The notes beneath the pieces are model-generated. The model saw nothing but the letters and a program-made list of their open reading frames with translations, made no database searches and was not told the origin of the DNA. The position numbers and the translations under genes were made by a program. From positions 81,688-145,687 of the forward strand of contig NZ_JAKGSG010000035.1 of NCBI RefSeq assembly GCF_021568775.1: a DNA stretch of 64,000 nucleotides, read 5' to 3'. Positions 25,180 through 32,611 of this stretch are shown here, piece by piece. The DNA comes from Antribacter soli. GTDB lineage: Bacteria > Actinomycetota > Actinomycetes > Actinomycetales > Cellulomonadaceae. Within the stretch, counting starts at the first letter, position 1, and every line of letters begins with the position of its first letter.

Positions 25180-26712
25180 CTACTCGCCCGACGGCGGCGT
25201 GAGCGTCACCCCGCGCGAGACCGGCGTCCCGAAGTTCGGCGTGCCGTCCGCGTTCCAGGTGAACTCCTGCACGCGCGTCTCGCGGGTCGAGCCGCAGCCC
25301 TGGCTGGACGAGGTGTTGCCGTGGTAGACGATCCAGCTCTCCGTGCCGTCCGGCGACGTGAAGAACCCGTTGTGCCCGGGCCCGTAGGTGCCGTTGCCCT
25401 GCTGGAACACCGGCGTGGACCGCTTGGTCCACGACGCGGCCAGCAGCGGGTTGCTACCGGTCAGGTCGAGCAGGCCGAGCTTGTAGTCGGGCGTGGTGCA
25501 CGAGGACGCGGAGTACGTGATGAACGTGCGCCCGTTTCGCTGCAGCACCACGGGGGCCTCGTTGACGCGCGCGCCCACGGTCTCCCACGAGTAGCTGGGC
25601 TGGGAGATCGTGTACTGGTTGCTCGAGACGGTCCACGGGTTCGACATCTGCGCGATGCGGATCGACTGGTTCTCGCCGATCCACTCGGACCACAGCAGGT
25701 AGAGGTTGTTGTTCAGCTCGAGGTAGGTGCCGTCGATGTTCCACTGGTTCGGCAGCGGGGTGCCCATGAACTCGTACGGGCCCATCGGCGTGCTGCTGGT
25801 GGAGCGGAGCACGTGCATCCTCTGGCCGCCGAAGTCCGTCTGCGAGTTCCCCGACGTGTACATGAGGTACCAGGTGCCGTTGATCCGGTGGAACTCGGGA
25901 GCCCAGTGGCTGCAGCACCGGTTCGCGACGCCGGAGTCGTCCCACACCACGGTGTCGGTCGCCGTCTTCAGGCCGGCCAGGGTGGTCGCGCGGCGCATGA
26001 TCACCGTCGAGTCCCACGTGGTCGTCGACATGTAGTAGAAGCCGTCCCAGTACTCGATCCACGGGTCGGCCCCGTTGGAGCGGATCGGGTTGGACAGCGC
26101 GGGAGTGCCGATCGGGTTGAGGATCCAGCGCTGCACGGCCAGCCCGTTGTACGTGAACTGCGAGATGCGGCTGCCTGCTGTGGTCGAGAAGTTCCACAGG
26201 TCCAGGGCCTTGCCCGAGAACCGGTTGATGAAGCTGTAGGTCCCGTCCGACTGCTCGGTGACGGACCACTGCTGGTTCGTGCCGTTCAGGTCCGTCCACT
26301 GGCCGATGGTGGCGCCGTCGGCGGCGTTGCGGCCGAGGACGTCGAGCACCTGGTTCGAGTGGCGGACCTGGAGGCGGAAGTAGCCGCCGCCGGAGTCCAG
26401 GAGCCGGAACTGCTGACTCGTCGCATCGGTGCGGGGCTGCTGCACCAGCTCGGCGCCTGTCGTGGTGGAGCTGCCGGAGATCTGCAGCGCCATGCCCGAG
26501 TGGACGCTGGTGATGACGTACCACTGGCCGGCGCTCGGCGTGGCGTCGGCGGGGGTGGCGGGTAACGCCACCAGGACCGCCGCAGCCGTGACCGCGGCGA
26601 GCGCGGCGGCGAGCAGGGCTCGCAGACGACCGGGTGCGGCGAGCGCGGCGGCGAGCAGGGCTCGCAGACGACCGGGTGCGGCGATCACGCCGTCGTGCAG
26701 GGTTGTGCGCAT
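25180..26712 (-). CDS. Secreted GH43-family glycosidase with N-terminal ricin-type lectin domain
   Basis: A 510-residue exported enzyme. A long signal peptide (about 1-57) contains a 14-residue exact duplication (12-25 and 26-39). A ricin-B/CBM13-like domain (about 62-200) has QQWS and VQRW motifs. The GH43 five-blade propeller (about 205-510) shows the three acidic residues: Asp216 in ADPW, Asp328 in NIDGTY and Glu385 in NEAP. Similar enzymes are exo-acting alpha-L-arabinofuranosidases, so arabinan or arabinoxylan side chains are likely substrates (inference). ATG at 26712 has GGGAG 7 bases upstream. A LacI-type dyad at 26825-26842 lies 113 bases upstream. Divergent from paralogue B. Confidence 0.9.
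   Translation of the reverse strand: MRTTLHDGVIAAPGRLRALLAAALAAPGRLRALLAAALAAVTAAAVLVALPATPADATPSAGQWYVITSVHSGMALQISGSSTTTGAELVQQPRTDATSQQFRLLDSGGGYFRLQVRHSNQVLDVLGRNAADGATIGQWTDLNGTNQQWSVTEQSDGTYSFINRFSGKALDLWNFSTTAGSRISQFTYNGLAVQRWILNPIGTPALSNPIRSNGADPWIEYWDGFYYMSTTTWDSTVIMRRATTLAGLKTATDTVVWDDSGVANRCCSHWAPEFHRINGTWYLMYTSGNSQTDFGGQRMHVLRSTSSTPMGPYEFMGTPLPNQWNIDGTYLELNNNLYLLWSEWIGENQSIRIAQMSNPWTVSSNQYTISQPSYSWETVGARVNEAPVVLQRNGRTFITYSASSCTTPDYKLGLLDLTGSNPLLAASWTKRSTPVFQQGNGTYGPGHNGFFTSPDGTESWIVYHGNTSSSQGCGSTRETRVQEFTWNADGTPNFGTPVSRGVTLTPPSGE
26599..26682 (-). repeat. 42-bp exact tandem duplication in the GH43 signal peptide
   Basis: Bases 26599-26640 and 26641-26682 are identical, adding 14 residues in frame to the signal peptide. 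It looks like a recent slippage or unequal-crossover event. Confidence 0.9.
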
Positions 26713-26824
26713 GTGCTCTCCCAGGAGCTTCGTGTGGCGGTGGTGCGGCCGGGCTCCTCTGCCCGGCGCGCGTGGACACGACCGCCCCGGTGCCGGCGTC
26801 GGTGCCGGGCCAGGGTCGGTGCGA

Positions 26825-26842
26825 AATGTTAGCGCGCACATT
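26825..26842. promoter_or_regulatory. LacI-type operator in the GH43/paralogue B divergent region
   Basis: AATGTTAGCGCGCACATT is an 18-bp dyad with 7 of 9 matching half-site positions and a central GCGC. It resembles the CG-centred operators of LacI-family repressors for pentose and oligosaccharide genes. The position suits control of the GH43 gene, or of both divergent genes. Confidence 0.5.
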
Positions 26843-26883
26843 CGGGCTCGGGAACCACGGGGAAACGGGGGTAGGGACGAACC

Positions 26884-26900
26884 GGTACGATCCGCGCGGC
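26884..26900 (+). promoter_or_regulatory. Shared 17-bp promoter box, copy 2
   Basis: This is the identical copy of the box at 21305-21321, here 38 bases before the ATG of paralogue B, with TACGAT as the probable -10. Confidence 0.55.
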
Positions 26901-26937
26901 GCACCGACGGCGTGTGCGCCCCGACGGAAGGATTCCC

Positions 26938-28470
26938 ATGAGCGGCGCCCCCGCCGACGAGATCGTGACCGCCGACGAGCCGGGAGTCGACGACGGCCCG
27001 GAAGCCGGTCCGGCCGACGAGTCCGCCGCGCCCGCAGCTCCCGGCCCGGGCGCCGCGCGCACCGCCGCCCTGCTCAACCTGACCGGCCTCGGCCTGGGGT
27101 ACCTGGCGCTCGGTGCCTGGCTGCGGCTCGCCGCAGCGCTGCTCGTCACCGCCGGGCTGCTGCTCGTCGTCCTCCCCGTCACCTGGCAGGGCACGAGCCC
27201 GTGGTGGTTCGTCGCGTACCTGACGGTGCTCGCCGGGCTCGCCGTCGACGGGTGGTTCACCGCGCGCCGCCGGGCACGGCGCGGTCGCGTCGGGGGGCCT
27301 GCGATCGCGCCCGCCGCGGCCTGGCCGCTGCTGGCGCTGGTGCCGGCCGGCATCGCGACCTACGCGATCGTGCAGCACGAGCTGCTGGAACGGCACCTGG
27401 AACAGGTCGTCGCGTCTGCCATGGCAGACGCCGCCGCGGTGGACGACCTCGGGTGGGGCAGCGCCGGCGAGACCGTGCAGGCGTCGTACGCGGACCTCGT
27501 CGACGTCACGGCTCGGTATCCGCGCACGCGCACTGCTGCCGGCGTCCCCGACCACCTGAGCGACCTCTACCGGTCCGCGCAGGGGCCCACGGAGTGCGAG
27601 TCGCTGGAGACGATCCGGTGGTTCTCGTCCATGACGTCCGACGTCGGCAAGATCCAGCCGATCCACCGGCGCGCCACCGACGAGCTGCCGGACGGGGTCC
27701 TCGCCTGCGCCGGCGCTCACCTGGACGGGGCCGAGCCGGCGATCGCGGTGCCGCTCCTCGACGAGCTGCTCGCCGACCACGCCGGGTCGGGTGCCGCGGA
27801 GCGGGTCGTCCCGGAGCTCACCGCGTGGCGTGACGAGAACCTGTCCGGGCTCGAGGACGACCCGTGCTCGGCGCTCGACGGCACCGAGAAGGTCGCCTCG
27901 TTCTTCGAAGCCGCCATGGGGCCGCTCGCGGCCCTCGCCGACGGCGTCGCGGACCGGCTGCCCGACGGCATGTACCGCTGCGGCCTCGCACACTTCGACG
28001 CGGGCGAGTTCCCGTCCGCCGAGAACGTCATGGAGCGCTTCGTCGAGAGGTATCCGGACCTTCCGGAGCTGGCGTACGCCGAGCGGGTCCGGACAGCCGC
28101 GATCATCGCCAGGGTCTACCCCGAGTCGGGCCGGGAGCGGCCGTCCGCCGTCCCGGCCGGCGGTCCCGTCAGCGTCTTCAGGATCTACAACTACAGCCCA
28201 TGGCCGGCGAAGTACTACTTCACCGGGCCTGACACCGGCTCGGTCGAGCTCGCGGGATGTGACGCCTGCACGTTCCCGGACCCGTGGGCCGCGGCCGACG
28301 GGTGCACGGACCTCTCGGCCGACTACCCGAGCGCCACGCTCACGCTGCCCGCCGGGTCCTACTACTTCCTCCAGGCGTCGGGCTCGCTGTCGATCACGAA
28401 CCGCCCGGTGGACTGGGTCCCCTTCGAGCTGGAGCCCGGGGCCTCCTACTGGGTCTGCGTCGCCGGATGA
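26938..28470 (+). CDS. Membrane protein with eight-cysteine extracytoplasmic region (paralogue B)
   Basis: A 510-residue paralogue of the protein at 21376-23268, with a much shorter acidic N-terminal tail (about 40 residues). The membrane block is strongly conserved (ALLNLTGLGLGYLALGAW, VVLPVTWQG, then RRRARRG), with a further span near 128-145. The outer region keeps all eight cysteines: 220, 257, 310, 348, 441, 444 (CDAC), 456 and 507, and no others. The final part has SVFRIYNYSPWPAKYYF and TLPAGSYYFLQ, suggesting a small beta domain. GGAAGGA precedes the ATG at 26938. The block of glycan, salvage and regulator genes between the paralogues offers no obvious functional link. Function unknown. 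Confidence 0.75.
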   Translation: MSGAPADEIVTADEPGVDDGPEAGPADESAAPAAPGPGAARTAALLNLTGLGLGYLALGAWLRLAAALLVTAGLLLVVLPVTWQGTSPWWFVAYLTVLAGLAVDGWFTARRRARRGRVGGPAIAPAAAWPLLALVPAGIATYAIVQHELLERHLEQVVASAMADAAAVDDLGWGSAGETVQASYADLVDVTARYPRTRTAAGVPDHLSDLYRSAQGPTECESLETIRWFSSMTSDVGKIQPIHRRATDELPDGVLACAGAHLDGAEPAIAVPLLDELLADHAGSGAAERVVPELTAWRDENLSGLEDDPCSALDGTEKVASFFEAAMGPLAALADGVADRLPDGMYRCGLAHFDAGEFPSAENVMERFVERYPDLPELAYAERVRTAAIIARVYPESGRERPSAVPAGGPVSVFRIYNYSPWPAKYYFTGPDTGSVELAGCDACTFPDPWAAADGCTDLSADYPSATLTLPAGSYYFLQASGSLSITNRPVDWVPFELEPGASYWVCVAG

Positions 28471-28525
28471 GGCGGGACCGGCAAAGGCCGGGACACGCGC
28501 GCGCCCGGCCGGTTGGATGGGGCTC

Positions 28526-29164
28526 ATGACCAGGATCTTCGCCACGTCCGACCTGCACTTCGGGCACGCCAACATCATCAGGTACTGCGGCCGGCCGTTC
28601 GCAGGGGTGGCGGCCATGGACGAGCGGCTCGTCGATCTCTGGAACGAGACGGTCGGGCCGCAGGACACGGTGTGGGTGCTGGGCGACGTCGCGCTCGGCG
28701 ACCTGGACGAGTCGCTCGGCCTGGTCGGGCTGCTTGCCGGGCACAAGATCCTCGTGCCCGGCAACCACGACCGCTGCTGGCTCGGCGAGCGCAGCTTCCG
28801 CAAGGGCTCCGCCGACGACGTCGCGCGCCGCCTCGCCGCGGCCCGCGCGCGCTACCTCGACGCGGGCTTCGCCGAGATCGCCGACGACCCCGCCCCGATC
28901 GCCGTCGGCGGCTCGACGGCGAAGCTCTCGCACTTCCCGTACGTCGGCGACTCGAAGGAGGCCGACCGCCACGTCGAGCACCGGCCCGCCGACGAGGGCG
29001 GCTGGCTGGTCCACGGCCACGTCCACGACAAGTGGCGCCAGCGGGGCCGGATGCTCAACGTCGGCGTCGACGTGTGGGCCGGACGCCCCGTGCCGCTCGA
29101 GACGCTCGCCGGCCTGATCGAGGCCGGCGAGCAGGATCTCGAGCGTCTGCCCTGGTACGGGTGA
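28526..29164 (+). CDS. Calcineurin-like metallophosphoesterase
   Basis: A 212-residue phosphoesterase with all metal-binding motifs: SDLHFGH (Asp9, His11), GDVALGD, GNHDR, and GHVHDKW near the C-terminus. Proteins of this short form hydrolyse phosphodiesters or phosphomonoesters in the cytoplasm; the substrate cannot be inferred. Start ATG at 28526 gives the typical N-terminus MTRIFATSD; an ATG at 28517 adds three residues. It follows paralogue B by 55 bases and converges on the FAD oxidase with a 4-base gap. Confidence 0.88.
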   Translation: MTRIFATSDLHFGHANIIRYCGRPFAGVAAMDERLVDLWNETVGPQDTVWVLGDVALGDLDESLGLVGLLAGHKILVPGNHDRCWLGERSFRKGSADDVARRLAAARARYLDAGFAEIADDPAPIAVGGSTAKLSHFPYVGDSKEADRHVEHRPADEGGWLVHGHVHDKWRQRGRMLNVGVDVWAGRPVPLETLAGLIEAGEQDLERLPWYG

Positions 29165-29168
29165 CGGT

Positions 29169-30557
29169 TCAGCGCACCGCGAAGAACCCGTCCGGGTCGT
29201 ACGCCGCGTGGACCGTGCCCAGGCGGTCGAGCGTGGCCGACGGGTAGGCGCGGGCCAGGTCGGCGCCCGTGAGCGAGCCCATGAAGTTGACGTACCCCGC
29301 GTCCCCCAGGCCGATCGCCTGCTCGGTCGCCGCCAGCCACGCGCGCGCCCCGGGCACGGCCTCCGGCGACGCCGCCGCGACTGCCTCCGGGACCGGCATC
29401 GCGGCAGTGACCATCACGCGCCGGTCGCGGTGCGCGAACGCCGTCGCGTCGGGCGCGACCCGCGCGATCGCCCCGCCGAGGGGCCGCAGGTTGACGACCG
29501 CGAACCCCGGGGCGCCGACCACCCGCTCGATCACCGTCGCCGCCCACGCCTCGTCGACCACGTCGCGGAACCCGGTGCCCACCACCGGGACGGCCGGCCC
29601 GAGGTCGGGGCCGCCGGCGAACAGCGCCGGGTAGGGCATCGCGGCCAGACCGTCGACGACCGGGCCGAGCGCCCGCAGCGGCGCGAGGCCCGCCTCGGCC
29701 CGGTCCGGCTCGCCGGACCAGCAGGGAAGGACCAGGACGATCGGCGTGCCGTGCAGCTCCGCCGGGATCGCCGGCATCGGCGGCGCCTTCATGACGTTGA
29801 TGATGGCGGACACCTCGTCGGGCCCGGCCAGCACCGCCTCGAGCGCGCCCGCGAGCGCGGCCGGCGTCGCGGGCAGTATCAGCATGCCGCCCGTCACCGT
29901 CGCGGTGGGGTGCAGGCGCAGATCGAGCCGGGTGACGACGCCGAGGCCGCCGCCCCCGCCGCGCAGCGCCCAGAACAGGTCGGGGTTCTCGTCGGCGTCG
30001 GCGCGGACCACGGAACCGTCCGCGAGAACCACCTCCGCCCCGACGAGGTTGTCGATGGTCAGCCCGTCGCGGCGCCCGAGGTGGCCGACGCCGCCGCCGA
30101 GCGTGAGCCCTGCGACGCCGACTCCCCCGGTGTCGCCGAACCCGGTGGCGAGGCCGTGCTCCGCCGCGGCCTGCGTGTAGGCGATCGCGGAGACTCCCCC
30201 GCCGGCCGAGGCGACCCGGGCGGCCGGGTCGATCGTGACGTCCGCCAGGAGGCGGGTGTCGATGACGAGCGCGCCGTCGGCCGTACCGAGCCGCGCGTAG
30301 CTGTGGCCGCCGCTGCGGACGGTGACCGGAAGGCCCGCGTCGCGAGCTGCCCGGACGGCCGCCGCGACCTCCGCGGTGTTCCCCGGCCGCGCGACGGCGG
30401 CGGGCGTGCGGGGCTCGCCCGTGAAGACGACGGCGGCCGCCTCGGCGAAGCCGGGGGCGTCGGGTAGGACGAGCCGCTCCCCCAGGACGGCCTGGAGCCC
30501 GTCGAGAGCCCGGGACACGGGGGTGGCGTGGCTGTGGGTGGTGCCGTGCGTGGTCAT
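29169..30557 (-). CDS. FAD-linked oxidoreductase of the berberine-bridge-like family
   Basis: A 462-residue PCMH/VAO-fold oxidase. The N-terminal FAD domain has VRSGGHSYA with His85, the usual 8-alpha-linked FAD attachment site. The second attachment Cys of bicovalent members is missing: the equivalent stretch reads GFGDTGGVGVAGLTLGGGVG. The C-terminal BBE segment ends YDPDGFFAVR. No signal peptide is seen, so it is probably cytoplasmic. GAAGGGGAAG precedes the ATG. It is divergent from a MarR gene across a near-perfect 27-bp dyad, which suggests induction by a small aromatic or antibiotic-like substrate (inference). Confidence 0.88.
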   Translation of the reverse strand: MTTHGTTHSHATPVSRALDGLQAVLGERLVLPDAPGFAEAAAVVFTGEPRTPAAVARPGNTAEVAAAVRAARDAGLPVTVRSGGHSYARLGTADGALVIDTRLLADVTIDPAARVASAGGGVSAIAYTQAAAEHGLATGFGDTGGVGVAGLTLGGGVGHLGRRDGLTIDNLVGAEVVLADGSVVRADADENPDLFWALRGGGGGLGVVTRLDLRLHPTATVTGGMLILPATPAALAGALEAVLAGPDEVSAIINVMKAPPMPAIPAELHGTPIVLVLPCWSGEPDRAEAGLAPLRALGPVVDGLAAMPYPALFAGGPDLGPAVPVVGTGFRDVVDEAWAATVIERVVGAPGFAVVNLRPLGGAIARVAPDATAFAHRDRRVMVTAAMPVPEAVAAASPEAVPGARAWLAATEQAIGLGDAGYVNFMGSLTGADLARAYPSATLDRLGTVHAAYDPDGFFAVR

Positions 30558-30604
30558 GCTTCCCCTTCGTCGTGCAGGTTCGTGCGATGTGGTGGTGCAC
30601 TTCC

Positions 30605-30631
30605 TTCGATGGCTAATCCTTAGACATCGAA
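30605..30631. promoter_or_regulatory. MarR-type operator between the FAD oxidase and marR
   Basis: A 27-bp dyad with TTCGATG at the left end and CATCGAA at the right, and inner CTAA/TTAG, centred on TCC. Only one position per half-site mismatches. It lies between the divergent starts and just upstream of the marR -10. Confidence 0.75.
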
Positions 30632-30655
30632 TGTTCTGCCGTCAAGAGGTTCGGC

Positions 30656-30661
30656 TACGCT
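30656..30661 (+). promoter_or_regulatory. -10 element for marR (leaderless)
   Basis: TACGCT ends 6 bases before the ATG at 30668. Confidence 0.5.
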
Positions 30662-30667
30662 CACCCC

Positions 30668-31129
30668 ATGGAAGACGGTGCGGGCGAGCGGACCGCGATC
30701 GCGATCGAGCTCTGGGACGCGGTGCAGCGTGTGACGCGGACCTTCGACCGCGTGCTCGCCGAGCACGGCGGCACCCGCCCCGTCTGGTTCATCCTGCTGG
30801 CGCTCGGCACCGGCAGACCCGCCACGCAGCGCCAGCTCGCGGCCGCGGTCGGCATCCGGGAGGCGACGCTCACGCACCACCTGCGTGCCATGGAGGACCG
30901 CGGCCTGGTGACCCGGCACCGCGACCCGGCGAACCGTCGCGTCCAGCAGATCGAGGTGACGCCCGAGGGCCTGCGCCTCTTCGCGGAGCTCAAGGAGGCC
31001 GCCGTCGACTTCGACTCCCGCCTGCGGCACGCGCTCGGCTCCCGCGAGGACGTGGTCGCCTTCCGCGGGGCGCTGCGCCGCCTGACCGGCACGGTGCCCG
31101 GCGGCCCCGCGACGGTCCCGTTCGAGTAG
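30668..31129 (+). CDS. MarR-family regulator
   Basis: A 153-residue winged-helix regulator. The recognition region TQRQLAAAVGIREATLTHHLRAMEDRGLVTRHRDPANRR (about 58-97) is typical MarR, with the wing Arg-rich DPANRR. It is divergent from the FAD oxidase, and the dyad at 30605-30631 is its likely site, giving joint control of both genes. The start is leaderless. The effector is unknown. About 150 non-coding bases separate it from the permease. Confidence 0.92.
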   Translation: MEDGAGERTAIAIELWDAVQRVTRTFDRVLAEHGGTRPVWFILLALGTGRPATQRQLAAAVGIREATLTHHLRAMEDRGLVTRHRDPANRRVQQIEVTPEGLRLFAELKEAAVDFDSRLRHALGSREDVVAFRGALRRLTGTVPGGPATVPFE

Positions 31130-31190
31130 CCGCCTTCCATCCCTCCGAGGCTAGGTCACGGCTCGCCGGAGCACCGTGCCAATGGGCGAC

Positions 31191-31260
31191 CGGTCGAGCA
31201 GGCCGCTCGTGCAGGTGGCCTGTTCGACCGGCCCGCGACCGGCCCGTTCGCCAGGCCACC
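31191..31260. promoter_or_regulatory. Nested inverted repeats upstream of the APC permease
   Basis: CGGTCGAGCAGGCC (31191-31204) is inverted at 31217-31230 with one mismatch, and GGTGGCCTG (about 31214-31222) is inverted at 31252-31260. These overlapping dyads could be a marR terminator, an operator for the permease or alternative hairpins. I cannot decide among these. Confidence 0.4.
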
Positions 31261-31267
31261 GGGCACC

Positions 31268-31273
31268 TAGTTT
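31268..31273 (+). promoter_or_regulatory. -10 element for the APC permease (leaderless)
   Basis: TAGTTT ends 6 bases before the ATG at 31280. Confidence 0.5.
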
Positions 31274-31279
31274 CGTGGC

Positions 31280-32611
31280 ATGAAGAACGGCCTCTCCGTC
31301 TCCCAGGGTGCCGCCCTGATGGTCGGCGCGGTGCTCGGCACCGGCGTCATCTCGCTCCCGGCGCTGGCCACCCGCACGGCCGGCCCGGCGTCACTGGTCG
31401 CGTGGGCAGCGCTGGTCGCGCTCTCCGTACCGCTCGCCGTGACCTTCGCCGCGCTCGGCGCGCGCCACCCGGACGGGGGCGGCATCGCGACGTATGCGCG
31501 GCTCGCGTTCGGCGACCGGGCGTCGACCGCCGTGGGCTGGGCGTTCTACCTCACCATCCCCGTGGGCGCGCCGGCGGCGGCCGGGTTCGCGGCCGCCTAC
31601 GTCGCGGACGCGACGGGTGGCGGCCCGCGCACCGCGCTCGGCGTCACGGTCGCGGTCATCGCCCTGTGCGCGGTGCTCAACTGGTACGACCTGCGGCTGT
31701 CCGGGACGGTGCAGCTCGCCGTCGCGGGCGTGATCGCGCTCCTCCTCGCGGTCGCCGTGGCCGTGGCCCTGCCCCACGTGCAGCTCACGTACCTTGCGCC
31801 GTTCGCCCCGCACGGCTGGGCGGCCGTCGGGTCGGCGGCGGCACTCCTGGTCTGGGCGTTCGCCGGCTGGGAGGTGCTGGGCTCGCTCGCGGCGGAGTAC
31901 CGCGACCCGCAGCGGGACATCCCGCGCGCGACGGCGGTCGCCGTCGGCGTGGTGGGCGTGCTGTACCTCGGCGTCGCCTTCGCGACGGTCGCCGTGCTCG
32001 GCCCGCGGCCCGGCCCGGCGCCGCTGTCGGACCTGCTCGTCCGCGGCTTCGGCGAGGCCGCCCGCCCGGTGACCGCCGTCGTCGCGCTCCTGCTCACGAT
32101 CGGCGCGATCAACGTGTACTTCGCCGGCGGCTCCCGGATGGGCGCGGCGCTCGCCCGCGACGGGGCGATGCCCGTGTGGCTCGCCCGCGGCTCGGGCTCC
32201 GGCGAGGTGCCGCGCCGGTCGCTCGTCGTGATCGTGACGATCGCCCTGGGCGTCACGGCCGCCCTCGCCCTGCTGGACCTGCCGACCGACGCCGTGCTGC
32301 CACTCGCGACCGGCACGTTCGCCCTGCTCTACGTCGCGGGCACGGCCGCCGCCCTGCGGCTCCTGCCGCGCGGGACCGCCGCGTGGTGGTGCGCCGCGGT
32401 GTCGCTCGCCGCAGCGCTCGCCCTGCTCGCCGCGACGGGCGCGCACGTGCTCGCGCCGCTCGGGCTCGCCCTCGCGGGCGTCGTGTGGACGGTGCTGCGG
32501 CGGCCCGCGCCGCCGGCAGCACGCGAGCCCGCGCCTGCAGCACCCGAGCCCGCGCTCACCGCTCCAGCAGCCGGGCCAGCTTCTCGATCCCGGGCCGGAT
32601 CGACGACGTGA
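31280..32611 (+). CDS. APC-superfamily amino acid permease
   Basis: A 443-residue inner-membrane transporter with about 12 hydrophobic spans. The N-terminal TM1 motif GAVLGTGVISLP and the following LVAWAALVALSVPLAVTFAALGARHPDGGG are typical of the YjeH-like branch of the APC superfamily, which exports or exchanges neutral amino acids. The conserved cytoplasmic stretch EYRDPQRDIPRA is also present. The last 30 residues are an Ala/Pro/Glu tail. Its 3' end overlaps the convergent PdxR-type gene by 56 bases, so the tail is encoded on both strands. The substrate is unknown; the neighbouring PLP-binding regulator may control it (inference). Confidence 0.88.
   Translation: MKNGLSVSQGAALMVGAVLGTGVISLPALATRTAGPASLVAWAALVALSVPLAVTFAALGARHPDGGGIATYARLAFGDRASTAVGWAFYLTIPVGAPAAAGFAAAYVADATGGGPRTALGVTVAVIALCAVLNWYDLRLSGTVQLAVAGVIALLLAVAVAVALPHVQLTYLAPFAPHGWAAVGSAAALLVWAFAGWEVLGSLAAEYRDPQRDIPRATAVAVGVVGVLYLGVAFATVAVLGPRPGPAPLSDLLVRGFGEAARPVTAVVALLLTIGAINVYFAGGSRMGAALARDGAMPVWLARGSGSGEVPRRSLVVIVTIALGVTAALALLDLPTDAVLPLATGTFALLYVAGTAAALRLLPRGTAAWWCAAVSLAAALALLAATGAHVLAPLGLALAGVVWTVLRRPAPPAAREPAPAAPEPALTAPAAGPASRSRAGSTT

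Noticed and set aside
25180..28803. Single 1207-residue minus-strand protein
   Set aside because: The GH43 signal peptide begins at 26712; the upstream extension is antisense to the paralogue B gene and lacks domain features.
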